Origin: Brumimicrobium sp964346075
Lineage (GTDB): Bacteria; Bacteroidota; Bacteroidia; Flavobacteriales_D; Crocinitomicaceae
DNA: 32,890 nucleotides
Reading direction: 5' to 3'
Assembly (NCBI GenBank): GCA_964346075.1
Contig: CAYFTH010000026.1
Location: 1-32,890, forward strand
The notes beneath the pieces are model-generated. The model was not told where the DNA came from, did no database searches, and worked only from the letters and a program-made list of their open reading frames with translations. Shown here in pieces: positions 8,056-14,719 of this stretch. How positions within the stretch are numbered: the stretch's first letter is position 1; every line of letters begins with the position of its first letter. The translations under genes and the position numbers were made by a program.

Positions 8056-8661
8056 TTAAAGTTCTTCAGCAACGACTTCTTTTACTTCTGGTATGTGCTG
8101 AGTGAGGAGTTGCTCAATTCCACCCTTGAGTGTCTGAGTAGAAGAGGGGCATCCCGAGCAAGCACCGCGCAAAATCACTGTAACAACACCTTTATCGAAA
8201 TTTCGAAATTCGATAGCGCCACCGTCACCTTCAACTGCTGGCTTAACATACTCAGTTAACAACCCTTCGATAGCCTCATCAAATTCGGAGGGAGAGTAGT
8301 TTTCAGTGTTAATGGTTTTATCTTCTTCTTGCGGTTTTGCTTTGGGCTCTGGCATTCGAATCAGAATTTCTTTACCGTCTGCAATGAAGTTCCGAATAAA
8401 ATCGCGCAGTTCAGTGGTTACAAAGTCCCACGAAAGTGCCTCGCTCTTTGTAATCGAAACGAAATTACCTGCAATAAAAACACCTTTAACGAATGGGAAA
8501 TTGAATAATTCGTCAGCTAGCGGAGAAAATCCTTTTGCTTCTTGCTGACTAGTGAACTCCACGGATTTTGAGGGATCGATGAGGTAGTTGTTCGCTACAA
8601 ACTTCATCGTCGCTGGGTTTGGAGTCATTTCTGCATATACATTAACTGGTATTTTTGACAT
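8056..8661 (-). CDS. nfuA: NifU/Nfu-family iron-sulfur cluster carrier
   Basis: This 201-residue scaffold/carrier protein hands Fe-S clusters to apo-enzymes. It has an N-terminal Nfu_N domain (about residues 3-90, with YAEMTPNPATMKFVAN) and a C-terminal NifU-like domain (about 120-200). The latter contains YVKPAVEGDGGAIEF and the cluster-binding CxxC in RGACSGCPSSTQTLKGG. A charged linker (PEPKAKPQEEDK) joins them. The ATG at 8661 is preferred to the in-frame GTG one codon upstream. The gene is convergent with the LPS permease and divergent from the Cys-rich cluster. The 129-nt gap on its 3' side (7927-8055) holds only weak dyads and no convincing terminator. Confidence 0.93.
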   Translation of the reverse strand: MSKIPVNVYAEMTPNPATMKFVANNYLIDPSKSVEFTSQQEAKGFSPLADELFNFPFVKGVFIAGNFVSITKSEALSWDFVTTELRDFIRNFIADGKEILIRMPEPKAKPQEEDKTINTENYSPSEFDEAIEGLLTEYVKPAVEGDGGAIEFRNFDKGVVTVILRGACSGCPSSTQTLKGGIEQLLTQHIPEVKEVVAEEL

Positions 8662-8681
8662 CACCTTTATTTTTATTGAGA

Positions 8682-8689
8682 CAAAATTA
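8682..8689 (-). promoter_or_regulatory. Candidate -7 element for nfuA
   Basis: The minus strand reads TAATTTTG (TAnnTTTG), ending 20 nt before the nfuA ATG at 8661. No TTG sits at the expected -33 spacing. Confidence 0.42.
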
Positions 8690-8734
8690 AGAACAAATTA
8701 AAACAACACCTAAGAAAAATGACTCCTTTGTATT

Positions 8735-8765
8735 TTGCGTATCACTTCTGAAAAAGCTAAATTTG
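8735..8765 (+). promoter_or_regulatory. Complete Bacteroidota-type promoter for the metal-linked cluster
   Basis: TTG at 8735-8737, a 20-nt spacer, then TAAATTTG at 8758-8765. This fits the full Bacteroidota sigma consensus (TTG, about 19-21 nt, TAnnTTTG) and is the best-formed promoter in the window. It is placed to drive the three rightward genes at 8770-11895. The -7 box ends only 4 nt before the GTG start codon, so the transcript should have almost no leader. Confidence 0.65.
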
Positions 8766-8769
8766 AAGT

Positions 8770-9216
8770 GTGAAGTGGAAATTGGTAACTGAACTGTTTT
8801 TTGTGATGATCCTTTGTTTGGGTTCGTCAGGAATTCTTGTTGTGCAACAGGAGTGTTCCGTTTCAGGTTTGAGCACAAGTCATTTTTTTCATTATGAACG
8901 GAGTTGTGTACCGAATGAGGAAGCTTTAGGGTGCGATGAAAGTCTTTGCTGCTCGCCTGAATCAAACGGACTAGCTGTGCTCAAAGATAGCTGTTGCGAA
9001 ATTAATGCTCAGTTGTTCGGAGGGACGGATGAATACACAGTAGCAGAGGAGTCAGGTTATAAGGTAAATTTGACTGTAGCTGTTTTTCCTCTCCGCACGA
9101 GAGAAAGACAGAGATCACTGGAACAAGGTTATAATTGCTGCAACCATCCACCGCCCTGGCTTTCAGCATCAGGGATTCAAAAACGATTGGCACTACTTCA
9201 GCAATACTTGATTTAA
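8770..9216 (+). CDS. Cys-rich exported protein, HYC_CC_PP-like
   Basis: This 148-residue protein has a basic then hydrophobic N-terminus (MKWKLVTELFFVMILCLG), which reads as a signal peptide. It carries ten Cys (residues 16, 29, 46, 55, 60, 61, 75, 76, 123, 124), several as CC pairs. The order HY...C (41-46), CC (60-61 and 75-76) and CCNHPPPW (123-130) resembles the Bacteroidota HYC_CC_PP family. Members of that family are typically encoded next to a TonB receptor and an HMA-domain protein, as here. Those Cys and His residues suggest metal binding in the periplasm, but no biochemical role is established to my knowledge. The GTG start is chosen because it supplies the Lys residues of the signal peptide; the internal ATG at 8806 would lose them. 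The match to the family is divergent, so the name is tentative. Confidence 0.68.
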   Translation: MKWKLVTELFFVMILCLGSSGILVVQQECSVSGLSTSHFFHYERSCVPNEEALGCDESLCCSPESNGLAVLKDSCCEINAQLFGGTDEYTVAEESGYKVNLTVAVFPLRTRERQRSLEQGYNCCNHPPPWLSASGIQKRLALLQQYLI

Positions 9217-9269
9217 AATACTGTCGATAAGTCATTTATTTCAGTGTTTAGTAATTTAAATATTCAAGT

Positions 9270-11516
9270 ATGAAGTTTTGTTTGATGTTGTTTGTGTCCT
9301 TTTTTTCTTTAGGTCTTTTTGCACAGCAAGTTATAGAAGGTAAAGTAAAGACTTATTTAGATCAAAATACCAGTGAGCCTCTAATGGGGGTAGAGGTCTT
9401 TCTACGTCAGGCGCGTATAGGCGATGTGACCGATGTGAACGGTGTTTTTAAGATTGAAGGTGATTTCGTTCTTGACGATACACTTATTTTTCGAGCAACA
9501 GGGCATTACTCCGATACGATGTATCTGAAGGGATACAGCGAAGGTACCAAGATTGAGTTAATTCTTTTTCCAGAGCAAATCGCCGAAGAGGTGGTTATAA
9601 ATGCCAAGCGGGATAATTCAAATATTTTGAAGTTATCACCTCGAAACGTCGAATCATTAAATAGCGGGGAGTTAAGAAAAGCAGCTTGCTGCAATTTGTC
9701 GGAATCATTTGAAACCAATGCAACCGTAGATGTTAGTTTATCCGATGGTGTTTCTGGTTCTAAGAGAATTCAAATGATGGGATTGAATGGCCGCTACACG
9801 CAATTGCAGTTTGAAAATATTCCTTTCATGCAAAATGTTGATCAGGCTTTTGGATTGGCTGGAATTCCGGGAACCTGGATTCAGTCTATTCAGATCACAA
9901 AAGGAACAGGAACTGTAGCCAATGGTTATGAATCAATGGCTGGGTTGATTAATATTGAGTATTTGAAACCAGAAAACATCGAACGTCTTTACGTGAATGC
10001 TTACGGCAATATTCGAGGAAAGGTTGACCTGAATCTTCATGGTGGGAAATCCTTGAATGATAAATGGAGTTCAGCGTGGTTCTTGCATTACGACCATCAA
10101 CTGATGGAAAATGATCGTAACAATGATGGCTTCAGGGATATACCGATTGGAAATCACTTTGTAGGTATGAATCGTTGGAAGTATAAAGCTCCATTGTTCC
10201 GGGCTCAGTTCGGTGTCAAAGCAAGTTACTCTGATCAAATGGGAGGGCAGATTGGTTTTGATCGATACACCTCTGATCAGGGATTGTACGGAGTAGGAAT
10301 TCGCAATACTACGGTGGAAGCTTTTGGGAAAACGGGGCTGTTATTTAAAGAAGATGAATTCAGCTCCTTAGGAATTGTCTATTACGCTAAGTATGCAGCG
10401 TTAGATGCTGTTTTTGGTAAGCGTCAATTAGATGCTTCGGAACAAAGAGGTTATGCGAACCTGATGTATGAAACAATTTTGGGTAATACCAACCATAAGC
10501 TGAAGACGGGAGCGAGTTTTGTTTATGATGAATTGGAGCAAACAATGTCGGACGTGCTGCCCACGGACACATCCAATAGAGTATTGAGTCGAACAGAGTT
10601 GGTGCCAGGAGCTTATGCAGAGTACACGTATTCAGGTGTGTTGTCAACGCTTGTATTGGGTTGGCGTTCTGATTTTCATAACCTGTACGGTTTCCAGCAC
10701 GCTCCCAGAGCAAATTATAAATTTGCAATAACGGAAGATATGGATATCAGATTTACCGGAGGTCGCGGATTCAGAGTGTCGAACTATGTCGTGGATAATC
10801 TATCGCTCATGGCCACGAATACTCCCTGGAGGTTGGGTGAAGAGATTCAGCCAGAGGTGTCTTGGAATTTTGGCGGGAGTTATTACCTGGAATTTCAGGC
10901 ATTTGGTCGAAAAGCGAGTCTCAACGCAGATTTTTATCATACAGTCTTTGAGAACCAACTTGTGGCTGATAGAGATGAGAGCACAGCCTACATTGTAATG
11001 CGGAATTTAAATGGGGAGTCTTTTTCCAATGCGTTTCAGGCAGATGTAAAAATTGAAGTACTTCCTCGTTTTCAAGTCAAGGCAGCTTATAAGTTGCTGG
11101 ATGTAAGGACAACTATGGGGGGTAGATTGGAAGAGAAATTGATGGTGCCTCGTCAGCGAGGTTTTATCAATTTGTCGTATGAATCTCGTAACACAAGGTG
11201 GGATTACGATGCGACATTTTCTGCTTTTGGAGTGCGTCGACTCGCTACGGTTGAGTTGCCAGAGGGTGAGGTTTCAACCGATAACAGAACGCCTGTTGTG
11301 CCGATGTTGTCTGGACAGATCACACATAAATTCAGAAAATTTGAGGTGTACGCGGGGGGTGAAAATCTGTTGGATTATCGTTTAGCTGATCCGATAACTA
11401 ACGTAGAAAACCCATTTGAAAAGACATTCGATGCAACACGTGTTTACGCTCCAATAATTGGGGTAAATGTTTATGCGGGAATTCGAATTCCTATAGAACA
11501 TAAAGACAAGAATTAA
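9270..11516 (+). CDS. TonB-dependent receptor of a metal-linked cluster
   Basis: This is a 748-residue outer-membrane receptor. A signal peptide (cleavage near residue 19, GLFAQ) precedes a CarboxypepD_reg-like domain (about 21-100, with EPLMGVEVFL and DVNGVFKIEG). The plug (about 125-235) holds AACCNLSESFETN with a Cys pair at 140-141, then SGSKRIQMMGLNGRYTQL, IPGTWIQSIQITKGTG and NGYESMAGLINIE. The rest is a 22-strand-type beta barrel rich in aromatic and polar alternation. Such receptors take up bound metals, cofactors or small molecules using TonB energy. Between a Cys-rich exported protein and an HMA lipoprotein, metal transport, perhaps copper, is the natural inference. The gene starts 53 nt after the upstream gene, with no promoter motif in the gap, and probably shares its transcript. 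Substrate identity is not proven by sequence. Confidence 0.9.
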   Translation: MKFCLMLFVSFFSLGLFAQQVIEGKVKTYLDQNTSEPLMGVEVFLRQARIGDVTDVNGVFKIEGDFVLDDTLIFRATGHYSDTMYLKGYSEGTKIELILFPEQIAEEVVINAKRDNSNILKLSPRNVESLNSGELRKAACCNLSESFETNATVDVSLSDGVSGSKRIQMMGLNGRYTQLQFENIPFMQNVDQAFGLAGIPGTWIQSIQITKGTGTVANGYESMAGLINIEYLKPENIERLYVNAYGNIRGKVDLNLHGGKSLNDKWSSAWFLHYDHQLMENDRNNDGFRDIPIGNHFVGMNRWKYKAPLFRAQFGVKASYSDQMGGQIGFDRYTSDQGLYGVGIRNTTVEAFGKTGLLFKEDEFSSLGIVYYAKYAALDAVFGKRQLDASEQRGYANLMYETILGNTNHKLKTGASFVYDELEQTMSDVLPTDTSNRVLSRTELVPGAYAEYTYSGVLSTLVLGWRSDFHNLYGFQHAPRANYKFAITEDMDIRFTGGRGFRVSNYVVDNLSLMATNTPWRLGEEIQPEVSWNFGGSYYLEFQAFGRKASLNADFYHTVFENQLVADRDESTAYIVMRNLNGESFSNAFQADVKIEVLPRFQVKAAYKLLDVRTTMGGRLEEKLMVPRQRGFINLSYESRNTRWDYDATFSAFGVRRLATVELPEGEVSTDNRTPVVPMLSGQITHKFRKFEVYAGGENLLDYRLADPITNVENPFEKTFDATRVYAPIIGVNVYAGIRIPIEHKDKN

Positions 11517-11541
11517 TTAATTTTACAAAAACAGAAGGATT

Positions 11542-11895
11542 ATGAAAACAATGCCATTATTTTTTTTGCTCGCGGTAATAGCCATTACAGCAAGTTGTGG
11601 AATGACCAAAAATGGAGCATCTGTAAAACAAACGATATCAATACAGACGAATGCTCAATGTGGTGATTGTCGCGAAAGAATCGAAGAAGAATTGAATTTT
11701 ACGAAAGGGGTTATCTTTGCAGAGCTCGACATGGAGACAAAGGAGCTTACAGTTAAATATAACAGCAATAAAATATCACCAGATGAGATTCGTCAACAAA
11801 TAGCTTCGATAGGATACGCAGCTGATGATGTGGAGCCAGTAAAAAAAGCGCAGGCAGCGCTTTCTAAGTGTTGTCAGCCAGGTGGTCACGATTAA
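11542..11895 (+). CDS. Heavy-metal-associated (HMA) domain lipoprotein
   Basis: This 117-residue protein has a lipoprotein-type signal (hydrophobic stretch ending ITASC, lipid-carrying Cys at 19), so it is probably anchored in a membrane on the periplasmic side. An HMA/CopZ-like ferredoxin fold spans about residues 30-97 with the metal-binding CxxC as QCGDC (Cys 40 and 43). It is followed by KGVIFAELDMETKELTVKY and the SIGYAADDV end. A C-terminal tail, SKCCQPGGHD (Cys 110-111, His 116), adds a second probable metal site. The HMA fold usually binds Cu(I) or similar soft metals. It starts 25 nt after the TonB receptor stop and completes the three-gene cluster. It could collect metal arriving through the receptor or buffer it; which is unknown. 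Confidence 0.85.
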   Translation: MKTMPLFFLLAVIAITASCGMTKNGASVKQTISIQTNAQCGDCRERIEEELNFTKGVIFAELDMETKELTVKYNSNKISPDEIRQQIASIGYAADDVEPVKKAQAALSKCCQPGGHD

Positions 11896-11998
11896 TTTCA
11901 TCACGTTTAACATGTTGATATCATGATCTCGTTCACGGACCCTTAATTTATTGTTGAAAAATATTAAGTCTTATGTGAATGATAAGGAATAATTCAAT

Positions 11999-12006
11999 TA
12001 TCTTTG
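11999..12006 (+). promoter_or_regulatory. Candidate -7 element for atpDC
   Basis: TATCTTTG matches TAnnTTTG and ends 31 nt before the atpD ATG. The 142-nt gap between the HMA gene and atpD (11896-12037) shows no clear terminator hairpin. A TTG pair at 11951-11956 is too far upstream for a -33 box. Confidence 0.5.
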
Positions 12007-12037
12007 CGCCCAAATTGAATTTAAAAAAGGCAGGAAA

Positions 12038-13540
12038 ATGTCGGAAATCAAAGGAGAAATATTACAGGTGATTGGGCCTGTTGTCGATGTAAGCTTCCAG
12101 AAAGGTGTGGAGCTTCCCAATATTTATGACGCACTTGAAGTTTCAAAAGACGATGGCTCTGTGGTCATACTCGAGGTACAGTCACATGTGGGAGAAAATG
12201 CGGTGAGAGCTATTTCGATGGATTCTACAGATGGTTTTACCCGGGGGATGAAAGCAGTTTCGACTGGGAAAGCTATTCAGATGCCTGTTGGTGATGAAGT
12301 GAAAGGTCGTCTATTTAATGTTGTAGGGGAATCGATTGACGGTTTAGGAAAAACAGATCGTTCTAAAGGCTCCTCAATTCACAGAGATGCTCCGAAATTT
12401 GAAGACCTGTCTACAGCAACTGAAGTTTTATTTACAGGTATTAAAGTTATTGACTTGATAGAACCTTATGCAAAAGGTGGTAAGATCGGTCTCTTTGGAG
12501 GTGCCGGTGTAGGTAAAACGGTACTTATTCAGGAGTTGATTAATAATATTGCGAAGGCTTACGAAGGACTCTCCGTTTTTGCCGGAGTTGGTGAAAGAAC
12601 ACGTGAAGGTAACGATTTGCTTCGCGAAATGCTTGAATCTGGCATTATTAAATATGGTGATGACTTTATGGAAGCCATGGAAGAAGGGGGATGGGACCTC
12701 TCAAAAGTGGATAAAAATGAATTGAAAGAATCGAAGGCAGCATTCGTTTTTGGTCAAATGAACGAGCCTCCGGGAGCACGTGCTCGAGTGGCATTGTCTG
12801 GTCTTACATTAGCTGAATACTTCCGTGATGGTGAAGGAGAAGGAACGGGTAAAGATATTCTTTTCTTCGTGGATAATATTTTCCGATTTACGCAGGCCGG
12901 TTCAGAGGTTTCTGCCTTGCTCGGACGTATGCCATCAGCAGTTGGTTATCAGCCAACACTAGCCACGGAAATGGGAGCTATGCAAGAACGTATTACTTCG
13001 ACTAAAAATGGTTCAATTACTTCGGTCCAGGCTGTATATGTTCCTGCCGATGACTTGACAGACCCTGCTCCTGCTAACACGTTTGCTCACCTTGATGCAA
13101 CTACGGTTCTTTCAAGAAAGATTGCTGAGCTCGGTATTTATCCCGCGGTTGATCCATTGGAATCTTCTTCTCGAATTTTGACTCCAGACATCGTTGGTCA
13201 AGAGCATTATGATTGTGCTCGACGTGTACAATCGACATTACAGCGTTACAAAGAATTACAGGACATTATTGCTATCCTCGGTATGGAAGAGCTTTCAGAG
13301 GAAGATAAATTAGTTGTTCATCGAGCTCGTCGGGTACAACGATTCCTTTCTCAGCCGTTCCATGTTGCTGAACAATTTACTGGTTTGAAAGGTGTACTTG
13401 TTGATATACAAGAGACAATCAAAGGATTTAATATGATTCTCGATGGAGAATTGGACAAATATCCAGAGGCGGCATTCAACCTTAAAGGCGACATCAATGA
13501 TGTGAAAGAAGCTGGAGAGAAGATGTTGGAAGAAGCCTAA
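12038..13540 (+). CDS. atpD: F1Fo ATP synthase subunit beta
   Basis: This is the catalytic beta subunit of F1 (500 residues). The N-terminal beta-barrel domain starts IKGEILQVIGPVVDVSF. Walker A is GGAGVGKT at 154-161, followed by VGERTREGNDL with the catalytic-glutamate region. Walker B is ILFFVDNIFRF, followed by the beta-subunit signature region PAPANTFAHLDATTVLSR. The catchment-loop stretch is GMEELSEEDKLVVHRARR. An insertion-like segment, MEEGGWDLSKVDKNELKESKAA, around residues 209-230 is typical of Bacteroidota beta subunits as I recall. It forms a two-gene unit with atpC (12-nt gap) and ends at a strong terminator. The remaining ATP synthase genes are not here, in line with the separate atpDC locus seen in Flavobacteriia. 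Confidence 0.98.
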   Translation: MSEIKGEILQVIGPVVDVSFQKGVELPNIYDALEVSKDDGSVVILEVQSHVGENAVRAISMDSTDGFTRGMKAVSTGKAIQMPVGDEVKGRLFNVVGESIDGLGKTDRSKGSSIHRDAPKFEDLSTATEVLFTGIKVIDLIEPYAKGGKIGLFGGAGVGKTVLIQELINNIAKAYEGLSVFAGVGERTREGNDLLREMLESGIIKYGDDFMEAMEEGGWDLSKVDKNELKESKAAFVFGQMNEPPGARARVALSGLTLAEYFRDGEGEGTGKDILFFVDNIFRFTQAGSEVSALLGRMPSAVGYQPTLATEMGAMQERITSTKNGSITSVQAVYVPADDLTDPAPANTFAHLDATTVLSRKIAELGIYPAVDPLESSSRILTPDIVGQEHYDCARRVQSTLQRYKELQDIIAILGMEELSEEDKLVVHRARRVQRFLSQPFHVAEQFTGLKGVLVDIQETIKGFNMILDGELDKYPEAAFNLKGDINDVKEAGEKMLEEA

Positions 13541-13552
13541 ACAACAAAAGTT

Positions 13553-13843
13553 ATGGAATTACAAGTAATAACACCTGAAAAAAAGATGTTTGAAGGAGAA
13601 GTTCAGGCGGTACAATTTCCCGGTGTAGACGGATCATTTCAGGTACTCAATAATCACGCTCCTATCATTTCATCTTTAAAGGAGGGAAAGATTAAAGTTG
13701 ATCTAACTAATGACGATAAGGATTTTGATGAGTTTTCTGGTTCTGTAGAGTCAGATCCTTCAGATGCTCGTGTTATCCGTTTGTCCATCAAAGGAGGTGT
13801 GATGGAAATGCGAAACGGTAGCATTATTGTCTTAGCAGATTAA
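13553..13843 (+). CDS. atpC: F1Fo ATP synthase subunit epsilon, short form
   Basis: The epsilon subunit links the rotor stalk to the c-ring. This 96-residue copy covers only the N-terminal beta-sandwich (MELQVITPEKKMFEGEVQAVQFPGVDGSF, then NNHAPIISSLKEG and GGVMEMRNGSIIVLAD). The two C-terminal helices that act as the inhibitory lever in the usual ~135-residue protein are missing. An acidic loop (about residues 53-73, with DDKDFDEF and ESDPSDA) interrupts the sandwich. The stop is followed by a good terminator 24 nt later, so this is not a visible truncation by frameshift. Short epsilon subunits are known in several Bacteroidota. Confidence 0.94.
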   Translation: MELQVITPEKKMFEGEVQAVQFPGVDGSFQVLNNHAPIISSLKEGKIKVDLTNDDKDFDEFSGSVESDPSDARVIRLSIKGGVMEMRNGSIIVLAD

Positions 13844-13867
13844 TAAGTTTTTTAATTAATTAGAACT

Positions 13868-13896
13868 GGGGGGATGCTATGCAGTCCCCCCTTTTT
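13868..13896 (+). terminator. Rho-independent terminator of atpDC
   Basis: A stem of GGGGGGA (13868-13874) with TCCCCCC (13885-13891) is extended by an inner TGC/GCA pair around TAT, then followed by five T residues (13892-13896). It closes the atpDC unit before uppS. Confidence 0.92.
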
Positions 13897-13951
13897 GTTA
13901 AACTAAGTTAACTAGCGATCAATTTTTTCGGCTTATCTGCGTTAGATATTG

Positions 13952-13959
13952 TAAATTCG
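13952..13959 (+). promoter_or_regulatory. Weak candidate -7 element for uppS-bamA-skp
   Basis: TAAATTCG differs from TAnnTTTG at one position and ends 15 nt before the uppS ATG. Some promoter is expected here because a strong terminator lies just upstream. Confidence 0.3.
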
Positions 13960-13974
13960 GCGTTTGTATTAAAA

Positions 13975-14718
13975 ATGAGTCTAATCGATAAAATAAATTT
14001 GGAGAAATGTCCCCGGCACATTGCAATTATCATGGATGGTAATGGGCGTTGGGCAAAACAACAAGGAGAAGTTCGGTTGTTCGGACATTCCAGTGGTGTT
14101 GAAGCCGTTCGTGACGTGTTGAAAGCGTGCGTTGATTTGGGGGTGAAGCACTTGACGCTTTATGCTTTTTCAACAGAAAACTGGAATCGCCCTAAAGAAG
14201 AGGTTGATGGTCTCATGAATTTAATGGTCGAAACGATTGCCAATGAAGTAAGCGAGCTCAATGAGAATGATGTGCGCTTGAGAAGTATTGGCGATGAATC
14301 CAAGTTGCCGGATGCTTGTAAGAATGAGTTGCATCGCGCTCAAGCTGCAACGTCTAAAAATAAGTCGATTGATTTAATTCTTGCTTTAAACTATAGCGCA
14401 CGATGGGAAATCATAAATGCAGTTAGAAATATTGCAAAACGCGTTGAAGATGGAGAGATTGCTGCAAACGAAGTCAATGAGTCAGAATTTGAGCAGGAAT
14501 TAACAATGCCTGAAATCCCAGATCCAGAATTACTTATTCGCACTTCCGGAGAATATAGACTCAGTAACTTTTTACTTTGGCAAATTGCCTATGCCGAACT
14601 TTATTTTACAGATAAGCTTTGGCCTGATTTCACACGAGATGATTTATTTCTTGCAGTACTCGATTATCAAAATAGGGAACGCCGTTTTGGCAAAGTTTCA
14701 GAACAATTGACAGAATAA
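13975..14718 (+). CDS. uppS: Undecaprenyl (polyprenyl) diphosphate synthase
   Basis: UppS condenses isopentenyl diphosphates onto farnesyl diphosphate to make the C55 carrier lipid for peptidoglycan and surface glycans. The 247-residue protein shows all conserved regions: HIAIIMDGNGRWAKQQG with catalytic Asp 21, FGHSSGVEAV, LTLYAFSTENWNRP, LALNYSARWEI, and PDPELLIRTSGEYRLSNFLLWQ with IAYAELYF near the end. The start at MSLIDKINLEKCPRH matches Bacteroidota homologues. The bamA start codon lies 1 nt after its stop, so the two are tightly coupled; the uppS-bamA-skp order is standard in this phylum. Confidence 0.97.
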   Translation: MSLIDKINLEKCPRHIAIIMDGNGRWAKQQGEVRLFGHSSGVEAVRDVLKACVDLGVKHLTLYAFSTENWNRPKEEVDGLMNLMVETIANEVSELNENDVRLRSIGDESKLPDACKNELHRAQAATSKNKSIDLILALNYSARWEIINAVRNIAKRVEDGEIAANEVNESEFEQELTMPEIPDPELLIRTSGEYRLSNFLLWQIAYAELYFTDKLWPDFTRDDLFLAVLDYQNRERRFGKVSEQLTE

Positions 14719-14719
14719 T

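Noticed and set aside
10387..10728. A 113-residue reading frame antisense to the metal-linked TonB receptor
   Set aside because: It lies wholly within a well-supported receptor gene, has no recognisable domain or signal, and looks like an antisense shadow.
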